A program made the translations under genes and the position numbers. The notes beneath the pieces were generated by a model. That model worked only from the letters and a program-made list of their open reading frames with translations. It had not been told where the DNA came from and ran no database searches. This document shows, piece by piece, positions 1 to 8,484 of a DNA stretch of 64,000 bases. Source of the stretch: Shewanella jiangmenensis (GTDB lineage Bacteria; Pseudomonadota; Gammaproteobacteria; Enterobacterales; Shewanellaceae); the NCBI RefSeq assembly GCF_018596335.1, contig NZ_JAHEPS010000011.1, positions 1-64,000 of the forward strand, in the 5' to 3' direction. Positions within the stretch are counted from its first letter, which is position 1, and the number at the start of each line of letters is the position of its first letter.

Positions 1-21
1 TGGGGTTGTTAGTATGCAACA

Positions 22-84
22 TGAGAGTTACCTCTTTTGTTTTGATTGAAGATTCGACACCTTTATCAAAACGGGTAACTCTCA
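22..84. repeat. Interrupted long hairpin at the left edge
   Basis: Two nested inverted repeats are seen. The outer arms are TGAGAGTTACC (22-32) and GGTAACTCTCA (74-84); the inner arms are GTTTTGAT (39-46) and ATCAAAAC (65-72). The stem is bulged by 6 bases on one side and 1 on the other, around an 18-base loop. It lies just beyond the stop of the XRE gene, so it could end that transcript, but no clean T-run follows. Its role is unknown. Confidence 0.5.
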
Positions 85-107
85 CCTTTTCAAGATGATG
101 TGTCAGA

Positions 108-353
108 TCAAGTCGCGACTAATACAGCTAACCTTATTAGAAAGCCCGACCTGTCGGTCTCAAGAGCCTGTAGCAACTTATCAAGTGTATCCAAGGTGAT
201 GTTTCGACAACATCTTTCGACACCGGAGATAAATGTCCTATCAATACCAGACATTCGGGCCAATCTCTCCTGACTAAGCCCTTTCTCCAATCTAACTACT
301 TTCAAAAGCTCTGCAGTCTTAACCCTTAACTCAAGCTCCATCTCTCTTGACAC
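108..353 (-). CDS. XRE-family regulator, RM controller (C protein)-like
   Basis: This 81-aa protein is almost entirely one helix-turn-helix domain; the core reads LSQERLARMSGIDRTFIS followed by VERCCRNITLDTLDKL. That pattern resembles the controller proteins of restriction-modification systems, which bind operators as dimers and time nuclease expression. A GTG start is chosen because a G-rich Shine-Dalgarno-like stretch sits about 5 bases upstream; an ATG four codons in has none. It lies 246 bp beyond the last gene of the DISARM-like operon on the same strand, separated by a perfect palindrome. Regulation of that operon is inferred from position; a solitary XRE regulator is the alternative. 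Confidence 0.75.
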   Translation of the reverse strand: MSREMELELRVKTAELLKVVRLEKGLSQERLARMSGIDRTFISGVERCCRNITLDTLDKLLQALETDRSGFLIRLAVLVAT

Positions 354-497
354 TGCCGCCCCCTTTTTTAAACCTTCTGGTCGAAGTGTAAACCTTCCCT
401 ACCGCAGTGACACCTCCTTTCAGGGCTTTTTGTATAAACGGCTGGGGTTAATTGGTCAGCTCTGCATTATTGATGACCTAAGGAAGCCGCTGCTCAC

Positions 498-543
498 CAT
501 AAACATGGCCTTGTGGCAATATTGCCACAAGGCCATGTTTATG
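498..543. repeat. Perfect 46-bp palindrome
   Basis: The half-site CATAAACATGGCCTTGTGGC plus AAT is followed directly by its exact reverse complement, with no spacer and no mismatch over 23 bp. It lies between the end of the 563-aa gene and the XRE gene. As RNA it would form a very stable stem, but no T-run follows on the minus strand, so it is not a textbook terminator. An operator for the adjacent XRE protein, or a recombination site, is possible. Confidence 0.8.
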
Positions 544-598
544 AATTAGTTTGGACCAATCTAGGCTTTGTATATACAACAACATCACATGCATAGAG

Positions 599-2290
599 TC
601 AGTAAAAATCTATCGCTGAAGTCTCTCTCTCATAGCTATCCGCTCTACTAGCAACATGCTCCAAATGAGCAATCAGCTCCTTTTCATCCATAGTGCTCTG
701 GATCTGATCAACGGCAACAATAACTGCCTGCATCGACTCATCAATGGCAAAACGACAGCACATACCAGCGCTGCTGTTTCTTAGCAAAAGGTCATATAGC
801 CTTTCTTTAACCAATTTAGCTCCTTTATCCTTGAGCCCCAAGCAGGGCGAGTAAAAGCGGAGCACTACATCTTTGTCTGTTGCAGATTGACTTTTAGCAA
901 CATATACCCGCTGTTTTCGCCCTCCAGGAAAGTCTATCTGTGTCCACAGGCATTGGTGCTCATGATTATAATGAAGCTGATAATTAGCTCCTAGAGCTTG
1001 GTAATATACCTGCGCGAGGACTGGGTCAGGCTCACTGGACCACTGCCTGATGACCTTGCCTTGGTACAGGAGCTCATACTTGGCAACCAGCCCCTCTGGC
1101 TCAGGACACCGAGTATAAAGAAGCTGCTCTTGAGTCCTTCCCGTCAAACGTTCAAGAACCGATGCGATAAATCTGAAATACAGTTTTGCATCTTGTTGCA
1201 GAAATGAGCGCAAATTCTGGTGACCGCAAAGCGCTCCTAAAAAACAAGCTGCCAACAATTTCACCCGTGGACCGGGGCGCAGCGAGGACGTAGCAAGCTT
1301 CCCGAACCGTATAGGATTGCTTCTCAAAGCAAGCAATACTACTGCCCGCTTGATAAGGCTGTTTTCGTCTCTAAGTTGGTCAACACCATTCTCAGAATCA
1401 AATATATGTGAAATCTGCCGTAACCAATTGGCAATATGGTGGCGTGCCTCATCGTCTAGCTTTTCAGCCTTCTTCTGAATCACTTCTATAAGTTGATCTT
1501 GAGTAAACGCATCCGGTCCTGCCAGCTTAATGCAGTAATCAAATACTGTTCTTAACAGCCAGCGATCTACCTTAGCTTTAACACCGACTGCATCACCGGC
1601 ACTGATCATCAGTAAATTTTCACGACACAATGAATCTAATCGTTCATCATTGCCAGTGGCTACCGCTTCGACCAAGAGTATTAGGATCTCTATACTGCTA
1701 CTCGAAAACTCATAGAAGTTGAGCATGGCTATGACGGAGCCCAGTCTTTCTATGCTATGCACCGGCTCCTCGGCATCGATTATTCTTACGACCGCCTCGC
1801 CTTGATACCATTGCGGATACCCAGCTTCTGCCGTAGCAAAATACTCTTCACCGAAAGTTTTCTCACTAATGCTTCTAACGATGAAATCTTCTCTTTCAGC
1901 AGCATTTCTGAAAACGATTCGCTTCAAATATTTAAGAGGAATTAGACCATTAACAACAACCAACTCACTAAGCGCTTGGCCTGTATCGCTGGCACCTTGA
2001 ATCCACTCCATTAAACTGTCTGAAAACTCTAAAATGACCGGAAAATCAGGACCATCCATCGTCCACAAAGGCTTAAGCTCATCTGGAATAGAGCCCGCCA
2101 CAAGAGGGATCGAACCATTGTACAGCTCCCTTGAATCATCTGTGTAACGCCAAGAACGATTGGAAGTAGTAACATACCCTGCATCCAAGATAGTTAGCAG
2201 ATTGGTTCGGTTTGTAATAAACCGGAAGGTCACCAGTGACGGCTGTGAGGGGATATCAAACAGCTCCTTTTGAGTATTTAGTTCTTCCAT
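599..2290 (-). CDS. Unrecognised 563-aa protein ending the DISARM-like operon
   Basis: I recognise no family. The protein is soluble, with no signal peptide or membrane segment. The first ~200 residues look mixed alpha/beta, the middle (~200-380) is helix-rich, and a C-terminal part (~400-563) is beta-rich. The stretch FRFITNRTNLLTILDAGYV near residue 22 is loosely reminiscent of the opening of DarT/ADP-ribosyltransferase-like folds, but no catalytic motif confirms this. Its start overlaps the end of the upstream UvrD-like helicase gene by 13 bases, so the two are probably translationally coupled. It may be a specificity or effector component of the DrmA/DrmB operon; this is inference from position only. 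Confidence 0.8.
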   Translation of the reverse strand: MEELNTQKELFDIPSQPSLVTFRFITNRTNLLTILDAGYVTTSNRSWRYTDDSRELYNGSIPLVAGSIPDELKPLWTMDGPDFPVILEFSDSLMEWIQGASDTGQALSELVVVNGLIPLKYLKRIVFRNAAEREDFIVRSISEKTFGEEYFATAEAGYPQWYQGEAVVRIIDAEEPVHSIERLGSVIAMLNFYEFSSSSIEILILLVEAVATGNDERLDSLCRENLLMISAGDAVGVKAKVDRWLLRTVFDYCIKLAGPDAFTQDQLIEVIQKKAEKLDDEARHHIANWLRQISHIFDSENGVDQLRDENSLIKRAVVLLALRSNPIRFGKLATSSLRPGPRVKLLAACFLGALCGHQNLRSFLQQDAKLYFRFIASVLERLTGRTQEQLLYTRCPEPEGLVAKYELLYQGKVIRQWSSEPDPVLAQVYYQALGANYQLHYNHEHQCLWTQIDFPGGRKQRVYVAKSQSATDKDVVLRFYSPCLGLKDKGAKLVKERLYDLLLRNSSAGMCCRFAIDESMQAVIVAVDQIQSTMDEKELIAHLEHVASRADSYERETSAIDFY

Positions 2291-3462
2291 TTCATCAATC
2301 CTTCATCTTCAGACGGCAACAGTTTGAGAACTCCAGGTTCATTGACTGAGTTTGAATAAGAAAAAGCCAAGTACGAACGAGCCCTTGAAGCCATTACATA
2401 AAGTTTCATTTTCATAAACTCTTCTTCCACTCCAGTTATTCGGTACTTATTCAGCTGAGGCACAAAAACAGCATCAAACTCAAGGCCTTTGCAACTTTTA
2501 TCCGTCAACAGAGTGATTGAACCTTGTGATCCGAACACAAGGCGTGAAGCGTCTTTCCAATCCGGATGACGAGAAGCATACATCTGCAGCGACAACCGAC
2601 TTCCCCTCAAAGGTCCCTCGAGCATTCGAAACAGTTCCATCTGATCATTCGCGCTGGAAACAAATACGCCTATATCTTGGTCGTCATTATTCTTCGCATA
2701 ATTGGCAATAAATCGGGCTTCTTCTTCCAGAGAGTCAAAACGGCGCAGCTCCGGTATCTTGCCGCGCCGAGACTCAGGAAGAACCGGCAGTTTTTCAGGA
2801 CTTCCGGTAAAAAAACATCGAACCAATGCTGCAATTTCATAAGTATTCCGGAAATTTGCAGTAAGCTGATAGAACTTCTCCGGAGGAATACCCAGCCTCC
2901 GGCTGATATCCTGAATGGTGGAATGACGCTCTTCTTCCAACCGCTGATGATGATCCGCTAACACAGTGATTGCAGGTACCTGCCCATCCTTGGCTTTGCG
3001 CAAAAGCAACTGGTAACCGACCAAGTCATAAAATCCCGGAGGGAAATCTTGCCCCTCATCTAAGATTAAATGCCCCCAATTAAGTCGTTCAGGATACTTC
3101 AAGTCCCCCTGCATAACGGCCTTCAAGGCTTCATCGAAGTCGTATTCAAAAGGCTTCAGCAAAGGTAGTGGTCGCCCGGCAGCCCGAAACCACCAGTTGT
3201 ATACCCATGAATGCCATGTCTTGATATTTCTCTCTAGACCTGCATTTTGCAAAGCGAGTTTGGTATAAGACACCAGCACCTTGTTGAACATGACCAGAGC
3301 AAAGTCCCTGTTCATCTTTCTCAACATTAAGGCCCGCATGATCGCCAAAACGGTCTTGCCAGTACCCGGAGGCCCTGAGACCAAAACAGCTCCATCCATC
3401 GGCGCTTCTAAAAATATGCGTTCCTGTTCAGCACTGAGTTCGCTCCTGCCTGGTAGTCTCAC
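2278..3462 (-). CDS. Short UvrD/Rep-like SF1 ATPase/helicase
   Basis: A 394-aa superfamily 1 helicase core, much shorter than UvrD or Rep (about 670-720 aa). Visible motifs in order are Walker A GPPGTGKT (~residue 30), Walker B LILDEGQDF (~132), the Q/N motif TANFRNTYEIA (~200), SCKGLEFDAVFVP (~325) and a VMASRARSYLAF closing motif. The 1B/2B accessory regions are minimal, so it may act as a DNA-dependent switch instead of a processive helicase. Its start overlaps the drmB-like stop by 4 bases (ATGA). A second SF1 helicase lies upstream in the same operon, giving three motor proteins with DrmA. Confidence 0.85.
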   Translation of the reverse strand: MRLPGRSELSAEQERIFLEAPMDGAVLVSGPPGTGKTVLAIMRALMLRKMNRDFALVMFNKVLVSYTKLALQNAGLERNIKTWHSWVYNWWFRAAGRPLPLLKPFEYDFDEALKAVMQGDLKYPERLNWGHLILDEGQDFPPGFYDLVGYQLLLRKAKDGQVPAITVLADHHQRLEEERHSTIQDISRRLGIPPEKFYQLTANFRNTYEIAALVRCFFTGSPEKLPVLPESRRGKIPELRRFDSLEEEARFIANYAKNNDDQDIGVFVSSANDQMELFRMLEGPLRGSRLSLQMYASRHPDWKDASRLVFGSQGSITLLTDKSCKGLEFDAVFVPQLNKYRITGVEEEFMKMKLYVMASRARSYLAFSYSNSVNEPGVLKLLPSEDEGLMKWKN

Positions 3463-5324
3463 GCTCCCACCTCCATCGCATGGGTAAACGCTTCAAAATA
3501 ACCTGTCAGTCCTTCCTTGCCGTATATCAGTGTTCGATCTAGCAAGGAGTTCGCCGTCTCACAGGAAGTTTCCCCCAGCAATGTACAGGCATGGCAGGCC
3601 GCGCGATTCATTCCGCCGTAGCCTTGGAAGGGCAGTTCACTGCAAATAGGATCGTTGGAACACCAGCGCCCACGGTAAAGCGCCGTCTTCATAATTCCAT
3701 AAAAACGATCCGGCTCACCTTCTCTGACCAATCCGCCCAGTGCGCCTTCGGAATCGCCGGAAGCGGTATATATGAGTATACCTGCCATGTCGTCGCTGCA
3801 GTAAATTCGCTCCGCCAGCGATGAAGATGAATAGCCACATTCAAAACACAGCTGGCGAATCAATAGGTGCGATAGCGTGTGAAGAAGAACGTATCGGGGG
3901 CTTGCATCGGGTAGTGACTGTCCAAGGCCTGATTGCATCTGCCGGTTACAAATTGATTCGGTCGCAGAGCGCCCAACTTTGCGCTCCCATGACTGCAATT
4001 CCTCGTTAGACAGGGACAGAAAAATGCCTTCACCGTAAGTCTCAACTGCTGGAAGCCATTCTGGTCGAGGGGTCAACAGGTTTGCCCCCATCATGTTGCC
4101 CCCTGGATCAAGCCGTCTGAACCCTCTGAATGCGCGTACAATTCTAATTCTGCGGGCTAGCACTATACGGTCAATAAGCTTTCTTAGTTTGGCCCAGCAG
4201 AGCTGTTCCTCAGCCGACAAAGTAAGGCCAAAAGCATTCAGATCAACCCGTTCTGTCGAAAACACATCGGACTGTATGCGATCGCGAGTGGTGAAGACAT
4301 CCCACTCCTCTGCCTTGAGTCTAAGATCCGGCGAAATGGAAGTATCTTCCTCTATTCCGTCTTCATTCTCATCCTCACTCTCTCCTTGAAGATGACCGAA
4401 AATTTTGTCGTTCGATTCACCTATATCCGAGGCGATTTCAGACACGAGCTGCTGTAGAACCGCGTTTTTCGGATCAGCTAGCATCTCCCAAAGTTTAATC
4501 AGGAACTGATATTGTGGGTGCCTTTCAAGTGAATCTGTCCATATGTCCCGGAACTTCTCTGCATCTGACTGAATGTCCAATGCGGTAAGTGTCACAGGGA
4601 AATAAGCATTACTGGCACCTCGTTGGACAACCTGCGGTATTCGGTCGCAGTTGAAGGCATTTTCATGATGTTGCCATGGGTGGCGACCCGAGCAACGCCC
4701 CAAACCGTTATGTTTGAGAGCATCTTTTTTAGCAATATGGGTCAGTGGATTGCTGCTTTGGCAACTACGACATCGAATGCTCAACGACGCGAGTCCCCCG
4801 CCCTTCCTAGGGTCGGACAGAAACTCTAATTCACGATGTGTACACTTTTCCTGCTCTTCAGTTCTTGCGCCTAGATGAGCCCAGCGAACCCAGTCCAGAT
4901 CAGCTATATGACCGTTTTCGCAAACGGCAATAAAGCGCATCGGAGCCAATCGTGTTTTACTCCCGCAATGTGTGCAGAGCGGAGGTTTACCGGGACGCTC
5001 GTCTTTCCAGCCCCACTGACGCATGCGCCGGCACCTAGGACAGAACAGCCATGCAGGGAAACGCATATAAGGTACGCTTTTGTTGAGATTCGCCTCTTCC
5101 CACTTGTTTTCAGAGGCTACGACCGGCTCACGCAGCTCTACAACCGAAAGCACTTGCCTTAATCTTGGAATATCTCGAATAGTTTCTGAAGCTCGGAGCT
5201 TCCACTCTGAGATATCCAGAGCGATGAAAGACTCATCACCGAAATCGAAAATACCACCAGGGCCGAACGGTGTGATTACCTGTCCTTTGCGAACCTTTCG
5301 TTCATTTCCCATTCTGACTTTCAC
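3459..5324 (-). CDS. drmB: DrmB-like DUF1998 protein (DISARM core)
   Basis: A 621-aa DrmB-family protein. The N-terminus (VRKGQVITPFGPGGIFDF) is typical of DrmB. It has CxxC pairs at CPRCRRMRQ and CTHCGSK (~95-125), another at CRSCQ (~185), and a C-terminal DUF1998 region with LSHLLIRQLCFECGYSSSSL and the Cys-rich GMNRAACHACTLLGETSC segment. In DISARM, DrmB forms a complex with the helicase DrmA that engages unmethylated invading DNA. An acidic Glu/Asp stretch lies near residue 320. It overlaps drmA-like by 23 bases and the helicase gene downstream by 4, so all three should be made together. No DrmC follows, unlike classical DISARM. Confidence 0.88.
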   Translation of the reverse strand: MKVRMGNERKVRKGQVITPFGPGGIFDFGDESFIALDISEWKLRASETIRDIPRLRQVLSVVELREPVVASENKWEEANLNKSVPYMRFPAWLFCPRCRRMRQWGWKDERPGKPPLCTHCGSKTRLAPMRFIAVCENGHIADLDWVRWAHLGARTEEQEKCTHRELEFLSDPRKGGGLASLSIRCRSCQSSNPLTHIAKKDALKHNGLGRCSGRHPWQHHENAFNCDRIPQVVQRGASNAYFPVTLTALDIQSDAEKFRDIWTDSLERHPQYQFLIKLWEMLADPKNAVLQQLVSEIASDIGESNDKIFGHLQGESEDENEDGIEEDTSISPDLRLKAEEWDVFTTRDRIQSDVFSTERVDLNAFGLTLSAEEQLCWAKLRKLIDRIVLARRIRIVRAFRGFRRLDPGGNMMGANLLTPRPEWLPAVETYGEGIFLSLSNEELQSWERKVGRSATESICNRQMQSGLGQSLPDASPRYVLLHTLSHLLIRQLCFECGYSSSSLAERIYCSDDMAGILIYTASGDSEGALGGLVREGEPDRFYGIMKTALYRGRWCSNDPICSELPFQGYGGMNRAACHACTLLGETSCETANSLLDRTLIYGKEGLTGYFEAFTHAMEVGA

Positions 5325-8300
5325 CTCTCACATGCACGCTGCATTCACCATCGATACTCCTCATGGAGTTCAACGTTGCCCAAGGTATAGTGGGTTTGCC
5401 GCAGGTATGGGCAGCATAGCTGGCCAATAGCGGGTCAAAATTTTTGGCCTTCATCCCCCCTCCATAGACCAAGGCCTTCATTGCGCCGCCGGCAGCTGAC
5501 GCTCGTTCATGCCACATATCAATGCAGCTGGTCATATAATCATTGATCAGCTTTTTTTCACGATCGCTGCCATCGGAAGCAGCCAGCATCCGCCTGAGCA
5601 GCATCTCCGAAAACGTTATGATCTGAGGATCATTCTTGTTAAAGCGCTGTGCTCCATTATTCCCGGAACAGCCTCCGCAGTAACGCATGACGATCACAAG
5701 TGCTGCATGCAACGCCCTTTCCATCGCCGGCTGTGCAAAAGGCGTAACACTGGTCGGTTCTACGGCTCGGTAAAGCGCTTGGTGGTAGGGCAGAAATCCC
5801 TCATAGTGAGAACGGTCGCGCGCTTTATTATTCGGATAGAACGCTAAAACTATCCCCGGAACCTTACCCCGCCCAACACGTGAGGACGCTTGGATGTACT
5901 CTGCTGTAGTCTTGGGCTGACCGTTCATCATGATCAATCCAAGACGGGGCACGTCGACGCCTACCGAGAGCATATTAGTACAGGGCAACACATCAACAGC
6001 CTCACCGCTGTCCCAACGATGTCCCAATTGCTTAAGTACCGTGGGTATTTCCTTAGATGGGATATTGGCCGACATTTCAACAGGATCAGTGGAGGAGCGA
6101 GCCTGCTCCTCCGACTTCGCCAGTACAGCGACTCGCTTTGGAATGTCGTCGCGAGAGAGTGTCATTGTTTTGCCCAGTTCACGCCGACTGTTATGAAAGA
6201 TAACCTGCGTCCAATACGCATCTTTTGCGTCATCCGATAACGCCACATCCATGGGGGCCTGAGCCAGTGCAGCAGCGGTGCCCGCCAATGAGAAAACCGG
6301 AGATTGATGAGGGCTCAGTAGACCCGTATACATTCGCCCAGGAGATCCCGTTTCTTCGCGAGAGAAATAAGCGTCTTTGACATCGATGCCTGCAGGCGGG
6401 AAAACAGCAACCTCCCTAGCATAAAGTCGTCTGGCTTGCTCCGGTGCTCTTCGAATCGTTGCTGTGGCGGCGATATACTTTGGACGAGCTCCAGCCGAGG
6501 CCATAACCACATCCATAGCAGCTTCATAAAGGCCAGCCACCGTTCCCAAAGGCCCTGAAATCAGATGCAGTTCGTCCTGTATGATCAGCGAAGGAGGATG
6601 TCTCTCTCCCTGTTGACCGCCACAGAAAAAGGCTCGAGGTTCGTCCAGCCAAGTCAGACGGGCAAACTTGTCAACTGTTCCGACTAAAAACGATGGCGGA
6701 TAATGATAAAGATGCTGATCGACAACGTTTATGGGCAGAGATTCGTGAAAATCACACTGTTCATCCGGACAGTGAAACTCAAAAAAACTATCATCACATC
6801 GGACACCATAGTGTGCTGCTTCCTCCTGTTTTTCAGGAACGATTCTACAACCGCACCATGGACATTGAAGAAGCTGGAACGGATTTACCGGGCTCAGATC
6901 ATTGAGAAGCGTCTGATACTGAAGATAAGCTTCTTGAAAATCATTGGGGGACGTATCTCCTCCTACCCATAACCCTAAGGTAAAAGGTTCATCTCCCAAA
7001 TCATCGCTATTAGAGCGGCGAATTTTTTCACAAGCACAAATAAGCGTCGATACACGTTGAAACTGCTGAGAGGTCAACAGGCGAAGCGTGTAGCGCTTGA
7101 TAATAGCTGTACCGCCACCTTTGTCACCGAACGACATACGTCGCCAGAAAAGCTCGAACGCAGCTACTGCCAAATAGGCTTCAGTCTTACCGCCACCGGT
7201 TGGGAACCAGATTAGGTCAACCGTGTCCCTGTCCGTCGAGTTACGATTAGCTAAGGATTCAATAACCAGTAACTGGAAGGCTAACTGGAAAGGACGCCAC
7301 CGAGATCGACGCCAGTCTTTGGAAGCGTAGTCTGGCTTACCATTTCCATGCCCCCTTTCCCTAGTGGTACCGGCATAGCCATCATGCGAGTGCACCATCT
7401 GCATCAACATGGCCAGATTGGCCATTTCAAAGCACTGCCGAGCACGAATATTGCAGGTAAGAAAATCCAAGCCTTTTTGCATTCGTTCCTTGGCTTGATC
7501 CAAGCGAGCTAGGATACGTTCAGCAGCTTTAGGGAATTTGCCAATTTTAGCTGCTTGGTGAGCCTGATTACCTATCCATTCTCCGTAGTGATCAATGAAT
7601 GCCTGTAATTTTTCGCATTTATCTTCGAACGTAACCTCTCTATCAGCCAGATACTGGAGTGAAAATGCTTCCGATGTCGCCATCGAAGATCCTTGTGCAA
7701 AGTCGGCAGTGATTGGTGGCACCTCATAACGTGGAAGAAACGCACTTTCAGTACTGCTAACCACTTCAGCTTCTGTATTCCAATGGGCAGATGTTCCGTG
7801 CCCGATAGCATAGGTGCGCTTGCTGTCATAGATCAGCGCCAGCTCTTCCTCTTCGGTATCCCAGGAATAGCGATCGGGAGAAGGATATGCCAAAATAGCC
7901 TCTCCCTCGGGCTTGCAGCGTATCCACGTTTGATAGAGCACTTGTTGAGGTTCAAAACGGCCCTTTTGGTCGACAGCATTGGCATTGATCAACGTGACGG
8001 TTACCAGCCAGCCTTCCTCTTTTTTTCTCCAAATCGAACTTAACCGACCGTTGCCTTCCAAGACCTGATCTACCGAAGTTGATTTACAACTGAGCTGGTG
8101 CTCTTCGGGTTTATCACGTGTCGCAATCGCTCTCCTCTTCCAACTGGAAGAGCTCTCGTCCCTGTGGTTGTCATATACTGCTGCGCAGATAGAGACAGTG
8201 ACCGAATCGGCTCGAGTAAAGAAGGAAAGGCCTATTGATGCAGGGAGCTGCTGATAGGCCATGCTAACAGGGTCGTCCGCTGCACTTTCATCAGGATCGT

Positions 8301-8484
8301 AGGCCGACTCATTATTACCTTGCCCTGCACCAGGTGGAAACAACACCCCCATTAAGTAACGCTCATCCGGACGGCTGGAGATTGGCAGCTCTTCTCTCTC
8401 CCCATTTGCCGGACCTATAAGCTGACGCTCAAGATAGGTCAATAGCGCCTCACGCTCTTCCGAAAAATTAACTGTTACTGTCAT
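5302..8484 (-). CDS. drmA: DrmA-like SF2 helicase (DISARM core)
   Basis: A 1060-aa DrmA-type helicase. The N-terminal segment (LERQLIGPANGERE then YLMGVLFPPG) is characteristic of DrmA. Walker A is FPTGGGKTEAYLA (~425), a Cys cluster CPWCGCR / CPDEQC follows (~530-570), motif II is IIQDELHLISGPLGT (~635), motif III ATATIRRA, and motifs V-VI are SVGVDVPRLGL and YIQASSRVGRG (~870-895). In DISARM this protein, with DrmB, loads on and translocates along foreign DNA. Its ATG overlaps the upstream helicase stop (TGATG), which implies coupling. Identification is strong; the exact DISARM class is uncertain because the partner set is atypical. Confidence 0.9.
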   Translation of the reverse strand: MTVTVNFSEEREALLTYLERQLIGPANGEREELPISSRPDERYLMGVLFPPGAGQGNNESAYDPDESAADDPVSMAYQQLPASIGLSFFTRADSVTVSICAAVYDNHRDESSSSWKRRAIATRDKPEEHQLSCKSTSVDQVLEGNGRLSSIWRKKEEGWLVTVTLINANAVDQKGRFEPQQVLYQTWIRCKPEGEAILAYPSPDRYSWDTEEEELALIYDSKRTYAIGHGTSAHWNTEAEVVSSTESAFLPRYEVPPITADFAQGSSMATSEAFSLQYLADREVTFEDKCEKLQAFIDHYGEWIGNQAHQAAKIGKFPKAAERILARLDQAKERMQKGLDFLTCNIRARQCFEMANLAMLMQMVHSHDGYAGTTRERGHGNGKPDYASKDWRRSRWRPFQLAFQLLVIESLANRNSTDRDTVDLIWFPTGGGKTEAYLAVAAFELFWRRMSFGDKGGGTAIIKRYTLRLLTSQQFQRVSTLICACEKIRRSNSDDLGDEPFTLGLWVGGDTSPNDFQEAYLQYQTLLNDLSPVNPFQLLQCPWCGCRIVPEKQEEAAHYGVRCDDSFFEFHCPDEQCDFHESLPINVVDQHLYHYPPSFLVGTVDKFARLTWLDEPRAFFCGGQQGERHPPSLIIQDELHLISGPLGTVAGLYEAAMDVVMASAGARPKYIAATATIRRAPEQARRLYAREVAVFPPAGIDVKDAYFSREETGSPGRMYTGLLSPHQSPVFSLAGTAAALAQAPMDVALSDDAKDAYWTQVIFHNSRRELGKTMTLSRDDIPKRVAVLAKSEEQARSSTDPVEMSANIPSKEIPTVLKQLGHRWDSGEAVDVLPCTNMLSVGVDVPRLGLIMMNGQPKTTAEYIQASSRVGRGKVPGIVLAFYPNNKARDRSHYEGFLPYHQALYRAVEPTSVTPFAQPAMERALHAALVIVMRYCGGCSGNNGAQRFNKNDPQIITFSEMLLRRMLAASDGSDREKKLINDYMTSCIDMWHERASAAGGAMKALVYGGGMKAKNFDPLLASYAAHTCGKPTIPWATLNSMRSIDGECSVHVRGESQNGK

